From contig NZ_JAHBYB010000015.1 of the NCBI RefSeq assembly GCF_019636155.1, positions 1-38,581 of the forward strand: 38,581 bases of DNA, read 5' to 3'. The position numbers and the translations under genes are program-made. The stretch's first letter is position 1. Each line of letters opens with the position of its first letter. Below the pieces are notes generated by a model that was not told the origin of the DNA, ran no database searches, and worked only from the letters and a program-made list of their open reading frames with translations. Origin of the DNA: Brevundimonas sp. (lineage in GTDB: Bacteria > Pseudomonadota > Alphaproteobacteria > Caulobacterales > Caulobacteraceae). Below are positions 1 to 6,846 of this stretch, piece after piece.

Positions 1-2
1 CG

Positions 3-53
3 GCCAATCGGATTGCCCGCGTCAACGGGCAGTGGGAAGTTGCGGTCTGGTAG
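3..53 (+). CDS. Possible C-terminal tail of a rightward gene cut by the window edge
   Basis: A reading frame open from base 3 gives the tail ANRIARVNGQWEVAVW followed by a TAG stop at 51-53. Its composition looks coding, and a gene here would converge on the leftward DUF6117 gene ending at 83. Only 16 residues are visible, so no family can be named and it could be a chance open frame. Confidence 0.22.
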   Translation, partial: ANRIARVNGQWEVAVW

Positions 54-82
54 CGGCGTGCGAGGACATTGAGCGCGCTCAC

Positions 83-307
83 CTATGTCGACGCGTCCGG
101 CGGGCTGTAGATTTCGAAAGGATTGCCATCGGCGAGATGGCCGAACGGTGTGAAGACGAACTCGTCGTCATCGCGGCCGACGGCGCAGATCACGTAGCGC
201 GGTTCGCCGGTTGCTAAGTCGGTGCATTCCATCAGCGCCAGGTCTCCGCTGTTCGCGGCACGCAGCAGCGTCTGGAAGTTTGCGCGGGCATAGGCGGGGA
301 TGCTCAT
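83..307 (-). CDS. DUF6117-like small protein
   Basis: This encodes 74 residues starting MSIPAYARANFQTLLRAA. The continuation, with motifs LMECTDLATGEPRYVICAV and FTPFGHLADGNP, resembles the small DUF6117 family that I recall from alphaproteobacterial plasmids and integrative elements; the family has no known function. The start at 307 was chosen because its ATG overlaps the TGA of the upstream gene by four bases (ATGA), which implies translational coupling. There is no signal peptide or membrane segment, so it is probably a small cytoplasmic protein. It is the last visible gene of the leftward block that begins with the ParB-like gene. The family call rests on memory of the motif, not a search. 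Confidence 0.7.
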   Translation of the reverse strand: MSIPAYARANFQTLLRAANSGDLALMECTDLATGEPRYVICAVGRDDDEFVFTPFGHLADGNPFEIYSPPDAST

Positions 308-717
308 CGCGCGCCTCCCTCGGAAAGCCGGTCGGCGAGCCAGCGGCCGGTGCTCGTCCATGCGATCGTCTCGCCGGTGGCGAGATCGAGCACATGGGCG
401 CCGCCCGAGAAGCCGTCGATTACGGGAGTGGAAGCGATGCCGGCCCATTGGAACCCCCAGCGGCCGGTCAATCCGAAGGTCTCGGCGCAGCGCGTCACGA
501 AGGTGATCGCAAGCTGCTGATCTGCGGTGCCGGGATCGCGCAGCCAGAGCTGCGACGCACCGTGATCGGGTGTCACCGACAGATGAAACGGCTCGGCCGG
601 CGGGTCCTCGCGGCCGTTCTCGGCCATTAAGGCGGCGTAGATGTCGAAAGCCCGGGCGACATTAGCGGAGGTGCCGACGTCGAGCAGGCAGGAATAGCGG
701 GTGAAGAAAGCGGTCAT
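304..717 (-). CDS. Hypothetical element-encoded protein (137 aa)
   Basis: The 137-residue product starts MTAFFTRYSCLLDVGTSANVARAFDIYAAL. It has no membrane segment or signal peptide and no motif I can assign. Proteins of this kind often sit beside DUF6117 and ParB-like genes in alphaproteobacterial elements. The ATG at 717 is preceded by a GGAG ribosome-binding site about 7 bases upstream, and this site lies just after a terminator-like hairpin (739-762). The stop overlaps the next gene by four bases. A frame open further upstream reads through that hairpin and is arginine-rich, so it is unlikely to be real. The function is unknown. Confidence 0.7.
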   Translation of the reverse strand: MTAFFTRYSCLLDVGTSANVARAFDIYAALMAENGREDPPAEPFHLSVTPDHGASQLWLRDPGTADQQLAITFVTRCAETFGLTGRWGFQWAGIASTPVIDGFSGGAHVLDLATGETIAWTSTGRWLADRLSEGGAR

Positions 718-729
718 AGCGGGCTCCGG

Positions 730-762
730 AAACGAAAAGAGCCCGGCGCTCGGGCCGGGCTC
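730..762 (-). terminator. Terminator-like hairpin with T-tract, upstream of the 137-aa gene
   Basis: On the minus strand, a perfect 9-bp stem GAGCCCGGC / GCCGGGCTC with a 6-base loop (739-762) is followed by TTTTCGTTT (738-730). This is the layout of an intrinsic terminator. It lies between the 72-aa and 137-aa genes. The following gene's ribosome-binding site comes directly after the T-tract, so it could also act as an attenuator inside a longer transcript. The opposite strand has no T-tract. Confidence 0.6.
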
Positions 763-785
763 GGAGTGGGTTCGGGGTGGTGCGG

Positions 786-1004
786 CTAGTAGCCGAACTG
801 CCAGGATGGCCATGCTTGGCCGTCGTCGGCGGCGCGGATGGCGTCGGCGAGATAAGCGGGATCGCCTTCGACGACGACGGGGTCGCGCACCGGGGATTCG
901 TCGATGATCGTCACGCGGCCGACGATCCCGTCCTCGATCTCGACAAGCACGGGAACGAGGTACTGGAAGACGACGCGGCGGGGCGACGGGTCGGATCGCG
1001 ACAT
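786..1004 (-). CDS. Small hypothetical protein (72 aa)
   Basis: This encodes 72 residues starting MSRSDPSPRRVVFQYLVPVLVEIEDGIVGRV. It is acidic in the middle and ends in QAWPSWQFGY. No family is recognised and there is no membrane segment. The start at 1004 is supported by AAGGAG nine bases upstream. A hairpin (1033-1056) separates it from the ParB-like gene upstream, and a terminator-like hairpin (739-762) lies downstream. It may therefore be its own short transcript or one controlled segment of the ParB-led operon. The codon pattern matches its neighbours. Confidence 0.6.
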   Translation of the reverse strand: MSRSDPSPRRVVFQYLVPVLVEIEDGIVGRVTIIDESPVRDPVVVEGDPAYLADAIRAADDGQAWPSWQFGY

Positions 1005-1032
1005 GGCGATGCTCCTTCGATCTGAGAAAGGA

Positions 1033-1056
1033 CCGGAGCGGCCGAAGCCGCTCCGG
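1033..1056 (-). terminator. Strong hairpin after the ParB-like gene
   Basis: A perfect 10-bp stem CCGGAGCGGC / GCCGCTCCGG closes on a TTCG tetraloop (minus-strand reading), seven bases after the ParB-like stop. The minus strand continues TCCTTTCTC, which is only a weak T-tract, so termination would be partial. An AAGGAG ribosome-binding site for the 72-aa gene follows. It mirrors the arrangement at 739-762. Confidence 0.45.
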
Positions 1057-1063
1057 GTGCTCG

Positions 1064-3202
1064 TCATTCGGCTGCGACAAGGTGCGGTTCGTCGTCGTTG
1101 GCCTCCGCCGTGACCTCCTCGTCGTCGCCGGCGAGGAATGCGGGCAGCGCCGCATCGTCGTCCTCGCCGCCAGCCTCGACCTCCGGCGTGGACGCCTCGG
1201 CATCGTCGATCGGGCGCAGCGGCTCGGGCAGCCAGCCGGTCTCGGCGAGCAGCCGCTCCGCCTCCTTGGCCATGTCGCCCTTCTTCAGGTGGTCGATGAG
1301 CTGCGCGGCCTGCTCGCCGACGCCCTCGCGAACCGCCTGCAGGATGCGGGGCTTGGTGACACGGTTGAGGTAGTTGCCGAAGGTCGGGCGCCAGCCGGCC
1401 TCCACCAGATCGAGCCCCGTCGCCTTAGTCAGGCGGTCCGCCTGGGCGAGCCGCATGTCGAGCGTGTGCTGCGACACGCCGCCGGCGCTGTGCGGGTTCG
1501 GCCGCTCATAGAGCGCGTTGACGCCGTAGCTGACGCAATGCGCCAGCAGCGCCATCCGGCTGGCGTCGTCCAGGCCCGCGAGCCAGTCCCACAGGGCATC
1601 GTCGTCCTTCGGGATGTCGCCGGCCCAGGCGGCGTGACGGTCCTGCACCGCGCGGGCGGACGGGCTGTCCTTCAGCCCATCGTCCTGCGCCGGGAAGAAG
1701 ACGTGCTTCACCCCGGCCTCCATGGCGCCCGTGTACATGCGGGTCATGAAGGTGTCGGAGACCAGCTTGTGGAGCAGCGCGGTCATGGCGACGTGCGGGT
1801 TCTCCGCGACGGCGTTGCGCAGCGCCAGCGTGCGATAGGCCGTCAGCTCGATGATCAGGCGCTCGGGGAGCGGCTTGATCGCGTCGTCCTCGTCGTCGTC
1901 CGCCTCGACGGGCTGGCCGCCGATCGTGATGACGGCGCGCTGCACGGCCGGCGCACCCGGCTCGCTCGCGCGGCCTTCGGTCTCGCCCCCGTCGGCCCCG
2001 ATGTCGGGTTCGGGAACCTCGTCTTCGGCCCGGACATAGCCGCGATCGATGGCGATGCTGCCATCGTGGGCGATGCTGATGAACACGCCCGCGCGGGCGA
2101 TGTCGTCGGCCTCGAATCGCACGGGACGGGTTTCGAAGACCGACAGCGCCGTCTCGATCTCGCCGAGCCGCTGGTCGATCTCGTCGGGCAGCTCGTCGGC
2201 GCCTTCATATTCCGCCTCCAGCTTCTGGTATTCGGCGTTGAGCGCCTCGATCGTGGCCTGTTCCTCGGCAGTCAGGTCCAGCGGTTCGCCCTGCAGCTCG
2301 CGCAGGCCGCGCGTAGCGTCATAGGGGAAGCCGACCGCGACCTCGATCCACTTCCAGCCCTCGGCGGCGATCGTCTCGGCCGTCGCCTTCAGCTTCTCGC
2401 CGACCAGCCGATCGAGCAACGCCGCATCCTGCAGCCAGCCGCCATCGTCGGACTGGAACAGATCGCGCATGACGATGCCGCCTGCCAGCTCATAGGCCTC
2501 GACGCCGACGAAGACGGCACGCTTGTCCGAGGCGCGCACCGTCGTCTCGGTCAGCATGCGGCGGATCTGATACGGCTCCTTCGACCAGGCGTCCTTGATC
2601 GCGTCCCAGACCTTTTCCTGGCGGGCGTGGTCGTCAGTGACGGTGAAGGCCATGAGCTGGTCGAGCGTCATGCCGTCCTCCGCATAGACCTCATGCAAGG
2701 TGGGCGATGCGGCCGCGAGGCGCAGGCGCTGCTTGACCACCTGCACTGGCACGAAGAGCGCTGCGGCGATCTCCTCCTCGGTCTTGCCCTTCACCCGCAT
2801 GTCCTGGAAGGCGCGGAACTGGTCCAGCGGGTGGAGCGGCGCGCGGTCGATGTTCTCGACCAGCGAGACTTCCTCGGCCAGGACCCCGTCGTCGCGCTTG
2901 CGCACGACGCACGGCACCGGCGCGATCTTGGCGAGGCGCTTCTGCTTGACCAGCAGCTCCAGCGCGCGGAAGCGGCGGCCGCCGGCCGGCACCTCGAACA
3001 TGCCGGTCTCCTGGCCCTCGGCATCGACCACGGGGATGACGCTGAGGCTCTGGATGAGGCCGCGACGCGCGATCGAGGCCGCCAGGTCCTCGATCGAGAC
3101 GCCGGCCTTCACGCGCCGGACGTTGGACTGGCTGAGCACCAGCTTGTTGAAGGGGATGTCGCGCGAGGACGACAGGACGATCTTCTGAACTGCAGTAGCC
3201 AT
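1064..3202 (-). CDS. ParB/Spo0J-like DNA-binding protein, 712 aa
   Basis: The N-terminal third is a ParB-type nuclease/CTPase domain. It has GGRRFRA (residues 74-80, the family's arginine-rich box), EEVSLVENIDR (about 110-120, the ENxxR box) and a helix-turn-helix region around 139-165. The remaining 500 residues are an acidic, partly coiled extension of unknown role, ending in an Asp/Glu-rich tail. At 712 aa it is more than twice the length of chromosomal ParB (about 300 aa). Similar large ParB-like proteins are common on plasmids and integrative elements of Rhizobiales and Sphingomonadales. No ParA is adjacent, so a role in transcription or element maintenance is as likely as partition. ATG 3202 was chosen for its GGAG eight bases upstream. 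The gene has a long hairpin leader shared with ardC. Confidence 0.85.
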   Translation of the reverse strand: MATAVQKIVLSSSRDIPFNKLVLSQSNVRRVKAGVSIEDLAASIARRGLIQSLSVIPVVDAEGQETGMFEVPAGGRRFRALELLVKQKRLAKIAPVPCVVRKRDDGVLAEEVSLVENIDRAPLHPLDQFRAFQDMRVKGKTEEEIAAALFVPVQVVKQRLRLAAASPTLHEVYAEDGMTLDQLMAFTVTDDHARQEKVWDAIKDAWSKEPYQIRRMLTETTVRASDKRAVFVGVEAYELAGGIVMRDLFQSDDGGWLQDAALLDRLVGEKLKATAETIAAEGWKWIEVAVGFPYDATRGLRELQGEPLDLTAEEQATIEALNAEYQKLEAEYEGADELPDEIDQRLGEIETALSVFETRPVRFEADDIARAGVFISIAHDGSIAIDRGYVRAEDEVPEPDIGADGGETEGRASEPGAPAVQRAVITIGGQPVEADDDEDDAIKPLPERLIIELTAYRTLALRNAVAENPHVAMTALLHKLVSDTFMTRMYTGAMEAGVKHVFFPAQDDGLKDSPSARAVQDRHAAWAGDIPKDDDALWDWLAGLDDASRMALLAHCVSYGVNALYERPNPHSAGGVSQHTLDMRLAQADRLTKATGLDLVEAGWRPTFGNYLNRVTKPRILQAVREGVGEQAAQLIDHLKKGDMAKEAERLLAETGWLPEPLRPIDDAEASTPEVEAGGEDDDAALPAFLAGDDEEVTAEANDDEPHLVAAE

Positions 3203-3290
3203 CGGGATTACTCCGCGACGGGCGGCCGAGAGCCTCTCTCTCGACCTCCAACCCGTCACGAAATCCCGTCCTCCCTCTCACTCTCTCCTG
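3203..3290 (-). promoter_or_regulatory. Hairpin leader of the ParB-like gene (copy 1 of shared leader)
   Basis: On the minus strand CGTGACGGG (3260-3252) pairs with CCCGTCGCG (3222-3214), forming nine pairs including one G-U at RNA level. The interior is purine-rich with several GAGAG motifs, and GAGAG runs also lie further upstream (to about 3290). The GGAG ribosome-binding site (3214-3211) starts at the end of the 3' arm, so folding could affect access to it. The same arrangement occurs upstream of ardC at 4689-4768. Confidence 0.6.
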
Positions 3291-3307
3291 GCCGGCGGCT
3301 AGGGCGC

Positions 3308-3342
3308 GGCGACGGGAGACGCAGCAGCGCAGACCCGTCGCC
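3308..3342. other. Inverted repeat between DUF2958 gene and the ParB leader
   Basis: GGCGACGGG (3308-3316) and CCCGTCGCC (3334-3342) form a perfect 9-bp inverted repeat with a 17-base spacer, seven bases past the DUF2958 stop. There is no T-tract on either strand, so it is not a standard terminator. Its core GCGACGGG/CCCGTCGC is shared with the stems of the two gene leaders nearby. Confidence 0.45.
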
Positions 3343-3348
3343 ACAAAT

Positions 3349-3732
3349 TTACGGATCTACGGACTGCGCGGTCGTCGCGCTTCGGTGGGCGGCGTGAAGC
3401 ACGCGTTCGGCCTGACGAATGCTGCCGGTCCGACTGGCTGCCTCGGCCCAGGCCGAGATCGGATAGAGCCCCTCGAAAAGGATGTCGCGTTCGATGCCGA
3501 GACCCATCGGCAAACGCACCGCGGTCACTTCGGCGAGGCTGAATGAGCCGAGCTCGGGTTCGCCGAGATCTGCCAGGCCGAACAAGGTGTCGCCGTCCTC
3601 GTCGAGTTCGGTCGCGAGCCAGACGCCTTCGCCGAGGGGGTTGAAGAACTTCACCACGGGGATGTGATCGGCGTCGCGTTTCCGGCCGTTGGCCAAGAGC
3701 TGCTCGCGCAGTTCGTCGGTCATGAGGATCAT
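3349..3732 (-). CDS. DUF2958 domain protein
   Basis: The 127-residue protein starts MILMTDELREQLLANGRKR and continues HIPVVKFFNPLGEGVWLATELDEDGDTLFGLADLGEPELGSFSLAEV. This is the characteristic core of DUF2958, a small cytoplasmic family found on plasmids and integrative elements, usually next to antirestriction or replication genes; its function is unknown. ATG 3732 overlaps the ardC stop by four bases (ATGA), so the two are probably translationally coupled. A second ATG three codons in (3723) is the alternative start. The last 40 residues (SAWAEAASRTGSIRQAERVLHAA) look helical and extend past the core. Confidence 0.85.
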   Translation of the reverse strand: MILMTDELREQLLANGRKRDADHIPVVKFFNPLGEGVWLATELDEDGDTLFGLADLGEPELGSFSLAEVTAVRLPMGLGIERDILFEGLYPISAWAEAASRTGSIRQAERVLHAAHRSATTAQSVDP

Positions 3733-4688
3733 GCGGCCCTCCTGTCGATCGCGGGTTCGGCCGACAGCGCGGCCCCGTCGGCCGGCACGAAGCCGAGCAG
3801 CCAATCGGCGGCTTTGCTCGCCTGGCTGGCGGCGCGGACGATGGCGCGATTGTCCTCGCGCAGCACCTCCAGCCAGGAGCCGATGTAATCGGCGTGCCGC
3901 ACTGTCGGCACGATGCCGAGCGAGGCGCAGCAGAAGGCGGCGTTCATTTCGGCGACCAGCTCCTCGAACGCGTATTTCTTGGTGCCGAAGCCGCCGGTCA
4001 TGTCGCGGCCGAGACGGGACGGATGGCCTGTGGCGTGACCCAGCTCGTGCAGCGCGGTGCGGTGCCAGTTGATCGGTTCAAAATAGGCCTGGGGCGGCGG
4101 GACCTGCACATAGTCGAGCGCCGGCACATAGAAGGCGCGATTGCCGCCGATGCGGAAATCGATGCCGGTGGCGCGGATCAGCGCCTCGACCTGCGGCTCG
4201 ATCAGGCCTGGCGCCGGTGGCGGCGCGACAATCGCGACATCCTCCGGCAGGCCCTCGCACTGTGCGGCGTTGAACACCGTGAAGCGCTTCAGGAACGGGA
4301 TCGCCTGGGCCTCGTCGCCGGTCTCGCGGGCGCGCCGCTTCTCGTCGTCGGGCACGAAGCGGTCGGCATAGACGACGGTCGTGCCGCGCTCGCCCTTGCG
4401 GACATTGCCGCCGAGCGCCAGCGCCTGGCGGAAGGTGAGCCAACTCTGGCCGGCAAAGCCGTGCTCGATGACGGCGCCCCAGAGGATCAGCACATTGATC
4501 CCCGAATAATGCCGGCCGGTGGCGGCGTTCCTCGGCATGGCGAGCGGCGCCTTCGCCGCCGCGGTGCCCCAGGGCTGGACCCAGGGTACGCGGCCGGCCT
4601 CCAGCTCGCCGATGATCTTACCGGTGATTTCGTCGTAAAGGCTCGTCCGGTCCTGGCCGGCGCGAGCGGGTGCGGTTTTTCTGGACAT
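3729..4688 (-). CDS. ardC: ArdC-like antirestriction protein with zincin metallopeptidase domain
   Basis: The 319-residue protein has an N-terminal ArdC single-stranded-DNA-binding domain (DUF1738, about residues 12-140; SLYDEITGKIIGELEAGRVPWVQPW and the GRHYSGINVLIL signature). A C-terminal zincin-like domain follows, with HELGH at 214-218 and a downstream EELVAEMNAAF segment that can supply the third metal ligand. In the family, ArdC protects incoming plasmid DNA from restriction during conjugation. Its place here beside the ParB-like and DUF2958 genes fits a leading-region antirestriction function. ATG 4688 has GGAG seven bases upstream and is preceded by the hairpin leader shared with the ParB-like gene. 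Metal binding and activity are inferred. Confidence 0.88.
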   Translation of the reverse strand: MSRKTAPARAGQDRTSLYDEITGKIIGELEAGRVPWVQPWGTAAAKAPLAMPRNAATGRHYSGINVLILWGAVIEHGFAGQSWLTFRQALALGGNVRKGERGTTVVYADRFVPDDEKRRARETGDEAQAIPFLKRFTVFNAAQCEGLPEDVAIVAPPPAPGLIEPQVEALIRATGIDFRIGGNRAFYVPALDYVQVPPPQAYFEPINWHRTALHELGHATGHPSRLGRDMTGGFGTKKYAFEELVAEMNAAFCCASLGIVPTVRHADYIGSWLEVLREDNRAIVRAASQASKAADWLLGFVPADGAALSAEPAIDRRAA

Positions 4689-4768
4689 CGCGGATCTCCG
4701 CGACGGGCGCCGGAAGCTCTCTCCCAGCTCTCAACCCGTCACGGCAAAGCCGGTCCGCACTCTCGCTC
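4689..4768 (-). promoter_or_regulatory. Hairpin leader of ardC (copy 2 of shared leader)
   Basis: On the minus strand CGTGACGGG (4743-4735) pairs with CCCGTCGCG (4707-4699), identical to the stem of the ParB-like leader. The loop carries GAGAGCTGGGAGAGAG. GAGAGTG (around 4759-4765) lies further upstream, and GGAG (4699-4696) follows the 3' arm seven bases before the ATG. A TATAG element at 4768-4772 could be a -10 box, but no convincing -35 is seen. Confidence 0.6.
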
Positions 4769-4781
4769 TATAGGGGGTGTT

Positions 4782-4848
4782 GCGGGGTGTCCCCGCAGAA
4801 GGGGTCGGCCGAGACCAAAGGCTCGGCCGCAGGGGAAGGCTTTCCCCT
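4782..4848. repeat. Cluster of three tandem perfect inverted repeats
   Basis: Within 67 bases are GCGGGG-tgt-CCCCGC (4782-4796), CGGCCGAG with an 8-base loop and CTCGGCCG (4806-4829), and AGGGGAA with a 4-base loop and TTCCCCT (4831-4848). They fill the space between the divergent ardC and GGDEF/EAL genes. They lack T-tracts, so they do not look like ordinary terminators. Transfer origins and single-strand initiation sites can have this look, but no nic consensus was recognised. Confidence 0.55.
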
Positions 4849-4854
4849 CCAGCG

Positions 4855-6825
4855 ATGATTACCTCCATGTTTATCTTGTTGGGTAAGCCGAACTTCACAT
4901 CTAGCGACTATTATAGTCGCATCCCTAAGTGTCAGTTGAGTTGGGCGACGACCGTGTTGTTGCATATCCAGAACAAGATATTGCGGATGATCGCCAACAG
5001 CGAACCTGTGGCTGACACGGCGCGCGAACTCTGTGCCGAGATAGAGACACTGATGTCTGGCGTGATCTGCTCGATCCTGACGGTCGATCAAGCCGGACTT
5101 TTGCATCCGCTCGCGGCACCGAGTTTGCCTGCGGACTATTCTTCTGCGCTGGATGGGATGATGGTCGGCCCGGAGGTCGGGTCCTGCGGCGCGGCTGCTT
5201 ATCTGCGCGAACCCGTCATCATTGAGGATATCCGACGTGATCCGCGCTGCGCCCGCTCCATGGGGCTCATAGAAGGCCTTGGCGTGAGCGGATGCTGGTC
5301 CTTCCCTGTCGTGAACGCGGGCGGCGAGGCCATTGCCGTCATCGGCTTTTACAGCGAGCAAGCGCGCTCGCCGAACGCTTCTGAGCGCGCGCTGGCGGAA
5401 GCCTGCGTCGATCTCTGTGGTCTTGCGCTTCAGCGGCATGAGCGAGCCGTCGACCGCGAGCGCCGCGCGAACATAGACGCGCTGACCGGACTGCCCAATC
5501 GTTCGGCCTACAACGGCGCGATGGCGCAGATTCCGTGTGACGTCCCGGGGGCCTGGGCCCTCTTCATTATCGACCTCGATAATCTGAAGATCGTAAACGA
5601 TACGTTCGGCCACCTGGCCGGTGATGCGCTCATCAAGGCGGCGGGGACCCGGATCGCGCGGGCGATGGCGCCCGACGTCAGCTTCCGGCTGGGCGGCGAT
5701 GAATTCGCCGTCATCATTCAGAACCCCGGCTCGCTCGCCGATCTGAATGCGGCGGCGGAACGCGTGCTGACAGAATTGGAGCGCAGCGCCGATTGCGAGG
5801 GGCATGCCGTGGCGCCTCGCGCGACGATCGGCGGTGCCGTCCTCGGTGCCTCCGAACGGACTGCCGTGGCGGTCAACGAGGCCGCGGATTTCGCGCTCTA
5901 TCACGCCAAGGAGACCGGTCGCGGCGGGTTTGTGCGCTACTGGCCGGGGATCGGTACGCGGATCACGCGGCGTCGTGACGCGATACGCGATGTGGCCGAT
6001 GCGCTCGCCGATGAGCGCATGGAAACGCACTACCAGCCTATTGTCGCTCTCGATACGGGCGAGATCGTCGGGCTCGAGGCGCTCTGTCGCATGCGCACCG
6101 TGGCGGGTGAACTCGTAAGTGCCCTCGCTTTTCGGGAAGCGACCAGCGACGCCCATATCGCTGCGGAGCTTACGCAACGTGTTGCGGTAACAGTTGCGCG
6201 GGACATCGCATTCTGGCGGGATCAGGGTCTGCTCGTCCAGCAGGTCGGACTCAATGTTTCGACTGCCGATTTCTACACGGGCAGCCTGGCTCAGAAACTC
6301 GAAGATGCCTTTGGTCGTGCTGGCGTGTCGCTCGGCGGCTTGGTCGTCGAAGTGAGTGAGGATGCTTGCATCGGGCGAAGTGATCGCGTCGTAACGCGAG
6401 AGATAGAGGCGTTGCGCGCCGCCGGCGTCCGCGTCGCGCTTGATGACTTTGGAACGGGACATGCGTCGCTGACGCATTTGCTGAACGTGCCGGTCGACAT
6501 CATCAAGATCGATCAGGCCTTCATCGGCCGACTATGGCCGGACGATCCAAGCATGGTGATCGTCGAGGGGTTAATCGATATCGCGCGGCAGCTCGGCATT
6601 GAGATCGTGGCCGAGGGGATCGAAACAGAAGTTCAGGCGAGCCAGCTTTGGTCGATGGGCTGCAAGGTCGGGCAAGGCTTTGCGTTTGCCCGTGCGGCAG
6701 ACCGCGACGCGACGTCGGCGTTGCTACGCCGCCATGCGAGCGGCTGTGAAGGTGCGACGCCGATCTTCGCCCGAAGTCCGATGGAGGCTTCGACCAGTCG
6801 TTTACGAACAGTGCGCAGCGCTTGA
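4855..6825 (+). CDS. GAF-GGDEF-EAL cyclic-di-GMP synthase/phosphodiesterase
   Basis: The product is up to 656 residues with a GAF sensor domain (about 45-185), a GGDEF diguanylate cyclase domain with intact RLGGDEFAV (280-284) and an EAL phosphodiesterase domain. The EAL signature is EAL at 408-410, with later motifs NVS, EVSED, ALDDFGTG (DD at 530-531), IKIDQAF and AEGIE. Both catalytic signatures appear complete, so it may make or degrade c-di-GMP. No signal peptide or transmembrane helix is seen, so the GAF domain would sense a cytoplasmic cue. The start is uncertain: ATG 4855 has no ribosome-binding site, and a promoter-like palindrome (4904-4920) lies inside this N-terminal stretch. TTG 4936 or ATG 4987 are therefore real alternatives. 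It converges with dnaE2, leaving 21 bp. Confidence 0.88.
   Translation: MITSMFILLGKPNFTSSDYYSRIPKCQLSWATTVLLHIQNKILRMIANSEPVADTARELCAEIETLMSGVICSILTVDQAGLLHPLAAPSLPADYSSALDGMMVGPEVGSCGAAAYLREPVIIEDIRRDPRCARSMGLIEGLGVSGCWSFPVVNAGGEAIAVIGFYSEQARSPNASERALAEACVDLCGLALQRHERAVDRERRANIDALTGLPNRSAYNGAMAQIPCDVPGAWALFIIDLDNLKIVNDTFGHLAGDALIKAAGTRIARAMAPDVSFRLGGDEFAVIIQNPGSLADLNAAAERVLTELERSADCEGHAVAPRATIGGAVLGASERTAVAVNEAADFALYHAKETGRGGFVRYWPGIGTRITRRRDAIRDVADALADERMETHYQPIVALDTGEIVGLEALCRMRTVAGELVSALAFREATSDAHIAAELTQRVAVTVARDIAFWRDQGLLVQQVGLNVSTADFYTGSLAQKLEDAFGRAGVSLGGLVVEVSEDACIGRSDRVVTREIEALRAAGVRVALDDFGTGHASLTHLLNVPVDIIKIDQAFIGRLWPDDPSMVIVEGLIDIARQLGIEIVAEGIETEVQASQLWSMGCKVGQGFAFARAADRDATSALLRRHASGCEGATPIFARSPMEASTSRLRTVRSA
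4904..4920. promoter_or_regulatory. 17-bp palindrome upstream of the GGDEF/EAL coding core
   Basis: GCGACTATTATAGTCGC is a perfect inverted repeat of 8-bp arms around one central base. It sits in the most AT-rich stretch of the region and contains TATTAT/TATAGT, which could be -10 elements. It could be an operator over a promoter if translation starts at 4936 or later. No matching regulator is identified. Confidence 0.45.
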
Positions 6826-6846
6826 GCGCGGGAGGCTCGGCGCAGC

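Noticed and set aside
1082-3397. 771-codon open frame on the plus strand
   Set aside because: It is antisense to the ParB-like gene; the translation has no domain and is explained by GC-rich codon bias on the other strand.
4768-6477. 569-codon open frame on the minus strand
   Set aside because: It is antisense to the GAF-GGDEF-EAL gene, whose catalytic motifs are intact in the plus-strand frame.
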